DNA of 64,000 bases from Thermosipho africanus Ob7 (GCF_003351105.1 NZ_NKRG01000001.1:248001-312000), one strand, 5' to 3'. Numbered from the stretch's first letter, positions 1 to 8,995 are shown. Notes: generated by a model not told the origin, from the letters alone. Numbers and translations are program-made.

Positions 1-561
1 GTGTATAATTCATCAATTGAAATTAGAGATAGTGATGAAAAATTAAAAATGGTACTTAGGAAGTTAGAATTTTCAGAAGGTATAAAATATTTGGTGCTTG
101 GCAGTATATTTAAGATTTACTTTGAAAATATTTATGGAACAAAATACTGTACTGAAATACCATATGATGAACTAAAGAAATTGTCAAATTTTATATGGAA
201 AATTGATGAGTTTAAAAATCAAATTTCATTGGTTCTTGAAAAAGAGATTAAAGAGATTGAAAGTTTGTTTGATTATATAGAAGAAGGAGAAGAAATACTT
301 TTTGATTTAGAGATTCTCAAATCAAGGAAAAATGAAAGTATAGAAGGCGAAGAAAAGGTTGAAAATACAAAAAAAGAACTAGAACCTGAAAATGATGAAT
401 TAAAAAAACAAAATAGTAAAGAAAATTTCTCAAGAGAAGAAAGAAACTTTGTTGCTCATGGTAGTTTATCTAAAAACACTTTTTATTTGAAAAAGTATAA
501 TTCAATGGTTTGCATAAGGTTAAATGAAGAAAAAATATGTGAATTAGGAAAAGCAATATAG
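1..561 (+). CDS. CRISPR-associated Csx1/TM1812-like protein, C-terminal part with HEPN motif (5' end outside window)
   Basis: This is an open frame from the first base, followed after 10 bases by cas6, so it is probably the 3' part of a longer gene. The visible 186 residues are charged and coiled-coil-like in the middle (residues 80-140). They end in a HEPN RNase motif, R148-N-F-V-A-H153 (Rx4H), inside REERNFVAHG. In type III systems, CARF-HEPN proteins of the Csx1/Csm6 group are non-specific RNases switched on by cyclic oligoadenylate made by Cas10. The sensory CARF half would lie upstream and is not visible. The position at the head of a cmr operon supports the assignment. The exact subfamily is uncertain. 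Confidence 0.65.
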   Translation: MYNSSIEIRDSDEKLKMVLRKLEFSEGIKYLVLGSIFKIYFENIYGTKYCTEIPYDELKKLSNFIWKIDEFKNQISLVLEKEIKEIESLFDYIEEGEEILFDLEILKSRKNESIEGEEKVENTKKELEPENDELKKQNSKENFSREERNFVAHGSLSKNTFYLKKYNSMVCIRLNEEKICELGKAI

Positions 562-571
562 GGGGAGTTTA

Positions 572-1294
572 ATGAGAATTTATTTAGATTTAGATTTTGA
601 AAAGTTAGAGCTTCCAATTCATTATAATCATATATTACAGTCTATCATTATAAACATGATAGATTCTAGCGGATATAGAAAATTTATACACGATGAAGGG
701 TATGTTTTGGGAAAAAGAAAATTCAAATTATATACTTTTTCAAGATTGCTTGGGAAATTTCAAATATTTGGTAATAAAATAGCTTTTTTCAATGGTGCAA
801 GGCTTATTATATCTTCGTTAGATGATGCTATGGTCGAATATATTATAAATTATATTTTGAAGAAAGGATATATAAATGTATTAGGTGAAAAAATATATGT
901 TAAAGCTGCTGTTTTAAAGTCCTTTCCTTCTGCAAATTATCTTAGAGTTTCAACAAAATCTCCCGTGGTAGTTTATTCAACTTTGTTTAATTATGAAAAT
1001 AAAAAAGAAACAATTTTTTATGAACCGGATTCAAGTAAATTTTTATCTCTTGTATATGAAAACATTTTAAAAAAATACACTGCTTTTTATGGAAGCATAT
1101 CTAAAAATAATATTGAAATAAAACATGTAGGTAAAAATCCAAAAAGAGTAAAGGTAGTTTATAAGAATACGGTAATTTTTGGTTGGCTTACTGCATTTGA
1201 TATATATGGAGATTTTGAGTTACTAAAGGTTGCTTATGACGCTGGAATAGGAATGAAAAATTCAATGGGATTTGGATGTGTGGAGTTAATTTAG
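572..1294 (+). CDS. cas6: Cas6 CRISPR pre-crRNA endoribonuclease
   Basis: This is a 240-residue RAMP protein that cuts the CRISPR transcript within each repeat to give crRNAs with a repeat-derived 5' handle. The N-terminus has the Cas6 pattern of a beta strand followed by LPIHYNH (14-20). FIHDEGY follows with H40 at the position of the family's catalytic histidine, then KRKFKLYTFSRL. The C-terminus carries the glycine-rich loop GIGMKNSMGFG typical of Cas6. The start ATG follows GGGGGAG at good spacing. It sits between the HEPN gene and cmr1, so it probably serves this Cmr complex. Confidence 0.92.
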   Translation: MRIYLDLDFEKLELPIHYNHILQSIIINMIDSSGYRKFIHDEGYVLGKRKFKLYTFSRLLGKFQIFGNKIAFFNGARLIISSLDDAMVEYIINYILKKGYINVLGEKIYVKAAVLKSFPSANYLRVSTKSPVVVYSTLFNYENKKETIFYEPDSSKFLSLVYENILKKYTAFYGSISKNNIEIKHVGKNPKRVKVVYKNTVIFGWLTAFDIYGDFELLKVAYDAGIGMKNSMGFGCVELI

Positions 1295-1317
1295 GATTTT
1301 AAAGGGAGAGTGATTTT

Positions 1318-2562
1318 ATGAAAGGTTTGGAAACTTTAAAATTTAATATTGAATTTATTTCTCCATTGATAAATCGCAGAGGAAAATATAAAGATTCGAT
1401 TCTTCTGCCACAAACTGTACGTGGAGTAATGAGATATTACTTTAGGGCAACAGCTGCAAGAGTTTTTGGAAATAATTATAAAAAGATCAAAGAATTGGAA
1501 GATATTATATTTGGTTCTATTAATAACAAGTCTTTTTTTGATGTAACAGTTACTTTGCAAAAAGAAAGGAAAATAAAATTATCTGAGTTAAAGGCTTTGA
1601 GATATCCATTATATGGTGTTATTTTTACTAAAAAAAATGAAATAAAATTCAATGAAAAAATAAGTTTATTAGATTCTAGGAGTGAGTTTTTGGTAAATTT
1701 TATATTTTTTAAATCATTTTTCAAAAGAAAAATAAAAGATTGTAATAAAGTAGATGAATATTTTCATAAATTTAAGGAGTTTATCAAGGATTTATTTGTC
1801 TTAATTTCATTGGTTGGAGGATTTGGAGCAAAGGTAAAGAAAGGATTTGGACAATTTGTTATAAGAAACATAGAAAGAGATATTAAATTAGAGGACATAG
1901 GTACAATATTAAAGAATTTAGAGGAAAAGATAAAATATTTGGATAAAATTTTTATAAAAGAAAACGAGAAAAATAAGGAAAGTATTACGAATAATAGTAG
2001 TAGCATAAGTAATGAGGCTTTTGATTTTCCAGCGTTTGTTGATGGATTTTTTTATGTATATAAATTAAAAAAAGAATTTTATTCATACGAAAATGCTCTT
2101 AGGAATATATATTTTTCTAAAAAAAATAATTTTTCATATTTAAATTTGAAAAAAAAGTTAAGAGGTTCTGCGTTTAAAGATGCTATACAAAATTTTAATG
2201 ACAAAAAGAAAGTTGATTTTAATGATGCATTACTTGGATTGCCTGTTTTGTTCTTTTATGGTAAAGCAAACTATAAATTAAATGCTTTAGATGATAAAGG
2301 AAATGAATATAGAAAATCATCTTTACTAACAATAAAATTGTGGAGAGAGAGGAATGGGAAATATAAAGTTTATTTAATTGTTTTATTAAGTAAAATACAT
2401 TTAAAAAATTCAAAAATTGTATTAAAGAAAATAGTACAAACAAATGGCAGTGAAGGTAAATCTAAGAAGAAAGAATTTAAATCCTCAATAAATATAGATT
2501 TTGATTACAATAAGTTAAAAAATACAATAGAAAAATATAAAGAATTAAATAAAATAATCTAG
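1318..2562 (+). CDS. cmr1: Cmr1, type III-B RAMP subunit
   Basis: This 414-residue protein belongs to the Cmr effector complex, where Cmr1 caps the target-proximal end of the Cmr4 filament. The start LKFNIEFISPLIN followed by a TVRGVMRYYFRA segment is the typical Cmr1 N-terminus, in which the RAMP binds near the first ferredoxin-like fold. The glycine-rich SLVGGFGAKVKKGFGQF (about residues 163-179) is the RAMP G-loop. A long lysine-rich low-complexity stretch (about 190-225) separates the two halves. The ATG is preceded by AAGGGAGAG. It lies 17 bases upstream of cmr2 in the same operon. Confidence 0.9.
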   Translation: MKGLETLKFNIEFISPLINRRGKYKDSILLPQTVRGVMRYYFRATAARVFGNNYKKIKELEDIIFGSINNKSFFDVTVTLQKERKIKLSELKALRYPLYGVIFTKKNEIKFNEKISLLDSRSEFLVNFIFFKSFFKRKIKDCNKVDEYFHKFKEFIKDLFVLISLVGGFGAKVKKGFGQFVIRNIERDIKLEDIGTILKNLEEKIKYLDKIFIKENEKNKESITNNSSSISNEAFDFPAFVDGFFYVYKLKKEFYSYENALRNIYFSKKNNFSYLNLKKKLRGSAFKDAIQNFNDKKKVDFNDALLGLPVLFFYGKANYKLNALDDKGNEYRKSSLLTIKLWRERNGKYKVYLIVLLSKIHLKNSKIVLKKIVQTNGSEGKSKKKEFKSSINIDFDYNKLKNTIEKYKELNKII

Positions 2563-2579
2563 TTTTTGAGGTGATATAA

Positions 2580-5063
2580 ATGAATGAAATTAATTGGAAA
2601 AAGAAGGTTGAAGCTTTTTTACACGATCCAGTGAATAAAATGGCAAATATTAGAGGACATAAAAACTTAGCTAAAACTTTATTAAATAAAGTCGGCTTGG
2701 AACAAAATAATAATCCGAGATATGATTATATTGCTTCTGCTGCAACTAGGATATTGTTTCCTCAAGAAGTAACAAAGATTAAAAGAAATTCTGAGCAAAT
2801 AAGGATTGAATTTGATGAATCAAAGTTTTTTCATCCGTTTTCTGGAAATGATTTGAGCGAATACCATAAAGTAAAGGAAAAAATTAAAAATATCGATGAA
2901 GAAAATTTTATATCTAAATTGGCCAAAATAGAAGATTATAAAAAACTTGCGTATAGGCTTTGGTGGGAAATTCCTAAAATTTCGGATTATTCGTATCTAA
3001 TATTGGAAGATACAAGGCTTACAAATCAAAGTATTATAGATCACTTAGATATTTCTTCAGCTTTTGCAACAGCAGATGAAGAAAGCAATGGATATTTAAT
3101 TTTGTCTGTAAGTATAGGTCCAGTACAAGAATTTATTGCAGCTGGAAGAAAGATTAGAGATTTACGGTCAGGAAGTTATCTTCTTTCTTATCTTACATTT
3201 AAGGGGATTCAAGTAATAGGTGAAAAGTTTGGATTTGATTGTATTATATTTCCAGATTTGAGAAATAATTATTTAGTAAAAAAATATCTTGAAAATATTG
3301 ATGACTTTTTTAAAAATAATTCGGAAAAATTTTTAATGCAGCCAGAAGTTGCTTCTTTACCAAACGTTTTTACAGCTATTATTCCATATAAAGAAGAATA
3401 CATAGATAAAAATAGTGAGGAAAATATAGAAATTTTAATTAAAAGTGCTATAAAAAAGGAAATAGATAATATTTCTAAGTTTATCTTTGATTTGATAAAA
3501 AACAAAAAGTTAAAAGAATACACATTTTCAAAAGAGATTGAAAATAATCCAGAATTATACTGGAATAGACAAGTGAATATTTTTCCTGACATTATAGTTG
3601 AAAGTGTTATGTTTTATATATTTGGTGATGAGAAGCTTAATAAAGAAAATTGGATATTTAAAGAATGGGAAAAATTTATCGGTTCAAATGAGTTAGAAGA
3701 TTACTATGAACAGTTGTCAAAATTAGAAAATACATATAGTTTATCTGAAGCAAATATGTACAATTATCATACAAAAATACTTCAAGCAAAAAGTTTTTTG
3801 AGAAAAAACACACGAAATTTTAAGGCCTTAATTGAAGATTTTGAAACTCCAGGAGATGATTTATCAGGAGGATTAAAATCTTTAGTTATTTATGAAAAGG
3901 GAGATAGAAAAGAAAATCTGTCGGCTTTAAGTGTAATAAAAAGGGAGTTTTATAGATATCTTAAAAATGTAGGTTTAGATGAAGCAGGTGAAGGAATAAG
4001 AAATACAAGACCAATAAGCTATGAAGATTCTGAAGATGAGGAAGAAAACAACAAAGAAAGTATAGTGAAAGAATATAAGTTAGGTGTTTTATTAATGGAT
4101 GGAGATCAAATGGGCAAATGGATAACTGGCGATAAAATAGAGGATAATTTAAAAAGTGTTCATCCAAAAGCAAAAGAATTTCTTGAAAAACAATCAAGTG
4201 ACTATTTAGATTTTTTAAAGAAACATAAGTTAATAAATCCAACTTATCAAAAATCTATAAGTAGGACTTTAAACAAATTTTCTTACTTTGTACCTCATAT
4301 TGTTAGAGAATTTGAAGGTGAACTAATTTATGCGGGTGGAGATGATGTGCTTGCGATATTTCCCGCTAATAGAGTTCTAGAAGCTGCAAATAAGATAAGA
4401 AAAGTTTATTCTGGAATAGGAAATGTAAGAGTGGAGGTTAATAAAAATGATGGAAAGAGAGATATATATGAATTTAGGAATGGTTTTTGTTATAAAGATG
4501 ATTTACCTTTATTTAATATGATGGGAGAAAAAGCTACAATGTCAGCAGGTATTGTTGTTTGTAATCCGAAGTTAAATTTGTCGCTTGTTCTTGACGAGGT
4601 AAGAAAAGCAGAAAAAGAAGCAAAAAATGAAGGAAGAAACAGATTTTCTCTAAGAACAATTAGAAGAAGTGGAAAAATAACTAATTTAGTGTTTGAGTGG
4701 GAGTATTTAAGTAAATCAAAAGAAGTTTTTGATATTTTAGATGAGGTAGAATTTGTATACTCATTATTTGAAAAAAACGAAACAAAAAAAGAAAAGTCAT
4801 ATAATTCATTCTTTCGAAGGTTAAAAGTTGAATATGAAAAGTTGGAAATTAGTAAAAAAGAATTTATAGAACAGGTAATTCCTTATGTGTTAAAACGAAT
4901 AAAAAAGATCAAAGGAATAGAAAAAGTTATAGAAGTACTAGAAAAATATGTTCAAATCTTGGAAGAAAATAGTAAAAATTTTGAAAACAACAACCTTGAA
5001 AAATTTATTGATCTATTATTAGAGTACGAATACATAAAAAGGAAGGTTGATAAATATGAGTAA
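2580..5063 (+). CDS. cmr2: Cmr2 (Cas10), large subunit with HD and GGDD motifs
   Basis: This is the 827-residue Cas10 protein of the type III-B complex. It begins VEAFLHDPVNK, with H15-D16 as the HD-nuclease signature, although other HD-domain residues cannot be checked here. The polymerase/cyclase palm contains MDGDQMG near residue 505 and the intact A-GGDD motif at 586-589 followed by VLAIFP, so cyclic oligoadenylate synthesis is likely retained. That fits the HEPN effector gene at the head of the operon. Length is normal for Cmr2. Its last 8 bases overlap cmr3, suggesting coupled translation. Confidence 0.95.
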   Translation: MNEINWKKKVEAFLHDPVNKMANIRGHKNLAKTLLNKVGLEQNNNPRYDYIASAATRILFPQEVTKIKRNSEQIRIEFDESKFFHPFSGNDLSEYHKVKEKIKNIDEENFISKLAKIEDYKKLAYRLWWEIPKISDYSYLILEDTRLTNQSIIDHLDISSAFATADEESNGYLILSVSIGPVQEFIAAGRKIRDLRSGSYLLSYLTFKGIQVIGEKFGFDCIIFPDLRNNYLVKKYLENIDDFFKNNSEKFLMQPEVASLPNVFTAIIPYKEEYIDKNSEENIEILIKSAIKKEIDNISKFIFDLIKNKKLKEYTFSKEIENNPELYWNRQVNIFPDIIVESVMFYIFGDEKLNKENWIFKEWEKFIGSNELEDYYEQLSKLENTYSLSEANMYNYHTKILQAKSFLRKNTRNFKALIEDFETPGDDLSGGLKSLVIYEKGDRKENLSALSVIKREFYRYLKNVGLDEAGEGIRNTRPISYEDSEDEEENNKESIVKEYKLGVLLMDGDQMGKWITGDKIEDNLKSVHPKAKEFLEKQSSDYLDFLKKHKLINPTYQKSISRTLNKFSYFVPHIVREFEGELIYAGGDDVLAIFPANRVLEAANKIRKVYSGIGNVRVEVNKNDGKRDIYEFRNGFCYKDDLPLFNMMGEKATMSAGIVVCNPKLNLSLVLDEVRKAEKEAKNEGRNRFSLRTIRRSGKITNLVFEWEYLSKSKEVFDILDEVEFVYSLFEKNETKKEKSYNSFFRRLKVEYEKLEISKKEFIEQVIPYVLKRIKKIKGIEKVIEVLEKYVQILEENSKNFENNNLEKFIDLLLEYEYIKRKVDKYE

Positions 5064-6108
5064 AGTAAAGGTTCTTAAATTTATACCTATAGATTGGGTT
5101 TCTTTCAGAAAGTCAAAAAATTTTTCAACTTTTGAAAATACAATTTTTCCAAATATTAAAACTTTTTACGGTGCAATATTTTCAGCTTACTTTAGAAAAA
5201 GGGGAACTAAAAATGCTATAAAAGAAATAGAAAAAATGATTGAAGAAAAATTAATAAATTTAATCGGGCCATTTATTGTTTCGGAAAGAAATGAAATATA
5301 TTTTAGAAAGCCGGCTAATTTAAAACTCAGAAAAATTTGTAAAAATGAAAATTCATGCGAATATGAGTATGAGTATTATAAAGGATTTCCATGTCAAGAC
5401 TCTTTTGCTGTTGATGACAAGAATTTGAGATATATAAAATATAGTAATATAGATAATCTTTCAGAAGAAGGAATAACTTTTATTTCGATAAGTGATCTTG
5501 AAACTTTTAAAAAGTCTTCAGACAAAAAATTATATTTAAACTTACACAAATACAACAAAAATTTACCTTTTAGTATAGAAAGAAAAGTTGGTATAGCACT
5601 AGATAATAAAAAAAGAATGGTAGATAAGGAGCATGGGGCATTTTATTTATTATCAACCTACCGTTTTAGAGATGGGGCAGGATTTGGGGTTTTTATTGAT
5701 GAAAAGACTGAGCAGTTTTTAAATGAAAATAAAATTAACACAGTAAATATTGGAAGTAAAGGTAAATTGGCAAGATTAGAAATTTTCGAAATTGAAACTG
5801 ATTTGTTTTCTAAAGAAAGCAGTAGTAAGATTAAAGGATTGATGCTTTTAACTCCTGCCGTTTTTAAAAATGGATTTCTTCCAACGAGCGAATATATCAG
5901 GCAAAAAATTGTTGCTGTTTGCAATTACAAGCCTGAGGTTTATTCTGGATGGGATTTAAAGAAAAACAAGCCAGGTAAAATGTTTAGAATTGTTCCACCA
6001 GGCTCAGTTTTTTTTACTGAAGAAAAGTATTTAGAAAATTTAGAATTAACTGAGGAATTTAATGAATATAATTATGGAAAGTTTATAGTATTAGAAAATT
6101 GTGAATAG
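5056..6108 (+). CDS. cmr3: Cmr3, crRNA 5'-handle-binding RAMP subunit
   Basis: This 350-residue RAMP protein pairs with Cmr2 and binds the crRNA 5' tag in type III-B complexes. The sequence shows the Cmr3 N-terminal pattern KFIPIDWVSFRKSKNF, then IKTFYGAIFSAYFRKRG, and later GAFYLLSTYRFRDGAGFGVFID with a glycine loop. I chose ATG 5056 because GGAAGG lies nine bases upstream, whereas the in-frame TTG at 5047 directly abuts that site. It overlaps the end of cmr2 by 8 bases. Confidence 0.9.
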   Translation: MSKVKVLKFIPIDWVSFRKSKNFSTFENTIFPNIKTFYGAIFSAYFRKRGTKNAIKEIEKMIEEKLINLIGPFIVSERNEIYFRKPANLKLRKICKNENSCEYEYEYYKGFPCQDSFAVDDKNLRYIKYSNIDNLSEEGITFISISDLETFKKSSDKKLYLNLHKYNKNLPFSIERKVGIALDNKKRMVDKEHGAFYLLSTYRFRDGAGFGVFIDEKTEQFLNENKINTVNIGSKGKLARLEIFEIETDLFSKESSSKIKGLMLLTPAVFKNGFLPTSEYIRQKIVAVCNYKPEVYSGWDLKKNKPGKMFRIVPPGSVFFTEEKYLENLELTEEFNEYNYGKFIVLENCE

Positions 6109-6121
6109 GGGAGGTAATATT

Positions 6122-7006
6122 ATGAATCATGAAGTAGGAAGAATAGGATTTTTTTATGCTGTTACACAGATACATGCTGGGAAAGGTTTTGATGTTGGAA
6201 TAGTTGATCAACCAATTCAAAGAGAGATTCATACAAGATTTCCTGTAATAAATGGTGTTAAGGGGGCAATTAGAAATGAGATAAGCAGGTTAATAAATAT
6301 AAATTATAATGACATTACACAAATTTTTGGAACGGAATTTCAAGACAACGAAGCATCCGAAGCTGGTAAGGTAAGTTTTTCAGAGGGGAAATTAGCTTTT
6401 TATCCCGTTAGAAGTATCGATAGAGGAATTGTATGGATAACTTGTCCGTTAATTTTATCTAGATTAAAAATAGCATTTGACGTTGTTGGACTAGAAGAAT
6501 TTAAAAAACTAATTGAGAAAATAAATATAAGTTATAAAGAGGATTATAAAGCATTGTCAACAATCAATGATTCTAAAATTTGCTTGGAAGAATTTGAGCA
6601 AGACATTGAGTATTCTGAAGATTTAATGAGTTTTGTAAATCATTTAAGAAATATTTTTCCTGATGAAAGACTTTTTGAGAGATTTTCTAGTAATTTAGTT
6701 ATTTTAAGTGATGAAGATTTTTCATATTTTGTTACTAATAGTACAGAAGTTATTGCAAGAATAAGAATTAACCCTCAAAAACGAACAGTTGATAAAGGAG
6801 CATTATGGTATGAGGAATATATTCCACAAGATTCTGTGTTGTTTTTTATTTCAAAATTACTAGTTAATGACGCAGATTATTTATTAAAAAAAATTGATGA
6901 ATTAAATTCAAAATTTTTAAATATAGGTGGTAATGCTTCAATAGGGAAGGGGATCGTTTATATTTCATTTTTACCTTTTAAGGGGGAAGATAAAAATGAG
7001 AAATAA
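6122..7006 (+). CDS. cmr4: Cmr4, backbone and target-RNA cleaving subunit
   Basis: This 294-residue protein is the repeated backbone subunit of the Cmr complex; in this family it cuts bound target RNA at 6-base intervals. It shows FYAVTQIHAGKGFDVG and VDQPIQREIHTRFPVI with D29 at the site of the family's catalytic aspartate, then INGVKGAIRNE. The C-terminus has the glycine-rich NIGGNASIGKGIVY. The start is the ATG after GGGGAGGT at 6109-6116. An upstream in-frame GTG overlaps the cmr3 stop and has no ribosome binding site. It overlaps cmr5 by 11 bases. Confidence 0.94.
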   Translation: MNHEVGRIGFFYAVTQIHAGKGFDVGIVDQPIQREIHTRFPVINGVKGAIRNEISRLININYNDITQIFGTEFQDNEASEAGKVSFSEGKLAFYPVRSIDRGIVWITCPLILSRLKIAFDVVGLEEFKKLIEKINISYKEDYKALSTINDSKICLEEFEQDIEYSEDLMSFVNHLRNIFPDERLFERFSSNLVILSDEDFSYFVTNSTEVIARIRINPQKRTVDKGALWYEEYIPQDSVLFFISKLLVNDADYLLKKIDELNSKFLNIGGNASIGKGIVYISFLPFKGEDKNEK

Positions 7007-7406
7007 AATTGAAATAAAGAACTTTTCTCAAAATAAAATAAAAGAAAATTTAAAGGAAATGGAAAGTAATAATGAATTAAAAAAAAGTTATAAAAGTTTA
7101 GTGAAAAGTTTAGGTGCGTTAGTTTTGCAGAATGGGTTATACGCTTCAATAGTTTTTATTATTTCTAAAACAAAAGATAAAAATAATTACTATTATGTAC
7201 TAAAAGATATTCAAAAATTTTTAAAAGAATATTTTAAGGATAGTTATGTAGTAAACAATAAAGATATTAAAGATATTAAACAAGAAGTATTAGAATTTTT
7301 AGAAAGTGAATCTTTCAAAAAAGCTTATAAACAATTTTCGGAACAATTTATAGAATTTATAAAATGGCATAGGAGATATGTTGATATCTACATTGATATT
7401 GATTAA
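6996..7406 (+). CDS. cmr5: Cmr5, small alpha-helical subunit
   Basis: This is a small, highly helical, lysine-rich protein of 136 residues. The segment SLVKSLGALVLQNGLYASIVFIISK (split here around residues 30-55) matches the Cmr5 core, in which a conserved glycine-leucine pair precedes a hydrophobic helix. In the complex Cmr5 lines the inner filament facing the target RNA. The position between cmr4 and cmr6 is the standard order. The ATG follows AAGGGGGAAG and overlaps the end of cmr4. Confidence 0.88.
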   Translation: MRNKIEIKNFSQNKIKENLKEMESNNELKKSYKSLVKSLGALVLQNGLYASIVFIISKTKDKNNYYYVLKDIQKFLKEYFKDSYVVNNKDIKDIKQEVLEFLESESFKKAYKQFSEQFIEFIKWHRRYVDIYIDID

Positions 7407-7423
7407 TTTGTGGGAGTGATAAT

Positions 7424-8170
7424 ATGAAGGTGGGTTATAAAGAAGATTTGGGTAATAAAAATATTAAATCATTTAGTTTGTTTTATGATAAGTATGTTTA
7501 TTATAATTTACATAAAAATTTATCTAAAAAGAAAAATGAGGATAAATTAAAAGATTTAAATAATATACTTAAAGTATTTTTCAATAATAATAGATATATT
7601 TATGAAAATTCAAAAATTTTAAATGATGTATTTTCGAAAGCTTTAAAGCAGCTTCAAACTTCAGGGTATCAAATATATGAAAAAAGTTTTGAGTTGAGTT
7701 CTCCCTTGTTAATTGGTTCAGGTATTCCTTCAGCTTACGAAGTTGGAATTTATTTAAATAGAAATTATGGCTTGCCTGTTATTCCAGGACAATCTATTAA
7801 AGGGTCATTTAAAGCATTTTTAGATGAAATTGATGAAAACGATCTTATTTTTTTTGGAAATAATGAGAATTCTTCTGAAATTTTCTTTTTCGATGCTGTC
7901 CCAGAAAAATACAAATTAGGAATTGATATTTTAAATCCACATTTTAAGGAGTACTATTTGAGCGAAAATGTGCCAAACGATGTTTATCAACCTGTTCCAA
8001 TTAATTTTATTAGTGTATTTGAAGGAACATATGTATTTAGATATGTTATAGTATCAGAAAAAAATGATGATAATAAAAATAAAAAAATATCAGAATATTT
8101 TGAAGAATTTCTAACTATATATGGAATAGGTGCAAAAACTTCTATGGGTTATGGTAGATTTAAAAAGTGA
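7424..8170 (+). CDS. cmr6: Cmr6, type III-B RAMP subunit
   Basis: This is a 248-residue RAMP protein. After a charged N-terminal region it shows FELSSPLLIGSGIPSAYEVG, then LPVIPGQSIKGSFKAFLDE, the typical Cmr6 core. It ends in the glycine loop GIGAKTSMGYGRF. Cmr6 sits next to Cmr1 at the 3' end of the crRNA. It is the last gene of the operon; the next gene on this strand is more than 1.4 kb away. Confidence 0.92.
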   Translation: MKVGYKEDLGNKNIKSFSLFYDKYVYYNLHKNLSKKKNEDKLKDLNNILKVFFNNNRYIYENSKILNDVFSKALKQLQTSGYQIYEKSFELSSPLLIGSGIPSAYEVGIYLNRNYGLPVIPGQSIKGSFKAFLDEIDENDLIFFGNNENSSEIFFFDAVPEKYKLGIDILNPHFKEYYLSENVPNDVYQPVPINFISVFEGTYVFRYVIVSEKNDDNKNKKISEYFEEFLTIYGIGAKTSMGYGRFKK

Positions 8171-8460
8171 TTTATTGTTTTCAATATTGAAATCTTCGTT
8201 TTTCAATATGGTATAAAGTAAAACATAGAATGTTGTAGGAAAGTAAAAAAAGGTTGTCAGATATAAGTAGTATAAGTAGAAAGTGAAAAGGCAAATTTCT
8301 AGGGCTGTTTTTAAAAGAAAAAATAAAACGAGGGAGCAGTAATAAACTAGGAGAATATTTAAAAAATAATATTTTGTAAAAGCAGCATTAGATTTTCTGC
8401 AGGAATCGATAAATTAAAAACTAAATTTAATTTATAAGTTATAAATAATAAGTAACAAAA
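8171..8460. other. Non-coding AT-rich gap between cmr6 and the CRISPR array
   Basis: No credible gene is visible. There is a 14-base palindrome TTTCAATATTGAAA at 8179-8192. TTTTCAATAT recurs about 20 bases later, followed by a TATAAA-like box near 8212. Nothing downstream of that box is open for more than a few codons. A small RNA or a decayed gene cannot be excluded. Confidence 0.4.
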
Positions 8461-8490
8461 TAAAAGGAGGTTATCCCTCCTTTTTTTGTT
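8461..8490. terminator. Bidirectional Rho-independent terminator between cmr operon and array
   Basis: The hairpin arms AAAAGGAGG and CCTCCTTTT are separated by a short TTATC-type loop and followed by a run of seven T on the + strand. On the minus strand it is followed by TTTTATTTT. It can therefore end both the cmr transcript and an array transcript coming leftward. Confidence 0.75.
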
Positions 8491-8547
8491 TGTTTAGATA
8501 ATATTAAGCTATAAAATTTCATAAAGTGAAGAAAATAAATGTTTTAT

Positions 8548-8995
8548 CTATAATAACCTCAACGATAGAGTCTAAACGCTTATGTTGATGAAGATTATTA
8601 TGGTAAACATCATTATGCAATTTCATTCCTCATAGGTAGATTCTAAACAACAATTATCCCCGTTGCAAATTGGAGACAGTTTCGTACGTTTTCATTCCTC
8701 ATAGGTAGATTCTAAACACGATTTCTTTGGTTCAACAAAAAGCGACTATGTTTTAGAATCGTTTTCATTCCTCATAGGTAGATTCTAAACCATATAAAGG
8801 ACGTTTGCCACAAGGAGCAGTAACTAGTCCGTTTTCATTCCTCATAGGTAGATTCTAAACGTTTCCTAGTTGACTCATAGAGCCAGTGCCGGAAACATGT
8901 TTTCATTCCTCATAGGTAGATTCTAAACTAAGTGAAGGTGTAATTATGGATACATATGAATTTGTGTTTTCATTCCTCATAGGTAGATTCTAAAC
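8548..8995 (-). CRISPR. CRISPR array, 7 repeats (one degenerate) and 6 spacers, read on the minus strand
   Basis: Repeats of 30 bases lie at 8548-8577 (degenerate), 8619-8648 (first two bases changed), 8688-8717, 8761-8790, 8831-8860, 8899-8928 and 8966-8995. Spacers are 41, 39, 43, 40, 38 and 37 bases. On the minus strand the repeat begins GTTTAGAATC, contains CTATGAGG and ends GAATGAAAAC. This resembles the clostridial/thermophile repeats ending in ATTGAAAC, whose last eight bases become the crRNA handle. The degenerate copy keeps its minus-strand 5' half and has lost its 3' half, as expected for a leader-distal terminal repeat. The array therefore most likely runs leftward, away from a leader at about 8996-9300. 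Confidence 0.93.

Noticed and set aside
1336-2443. Minus-strand frames inside cmr1
   Set aside because: AT-rich shadows with phenylalanine/isoleucine-rich translations and no initiation signals.
8178-8210. Two copies of TTTTCAATAT resembling the start of the CRISPR repeat
   Set aside because: Only the first few bases resemble the repeat and spacing is wrong; not an array remnant.
8548-8995. Possible self-targeting spacers
   Set aside because: By eye no spacer matches another part of this window; this does not exclude matches elsewhere in the genome.
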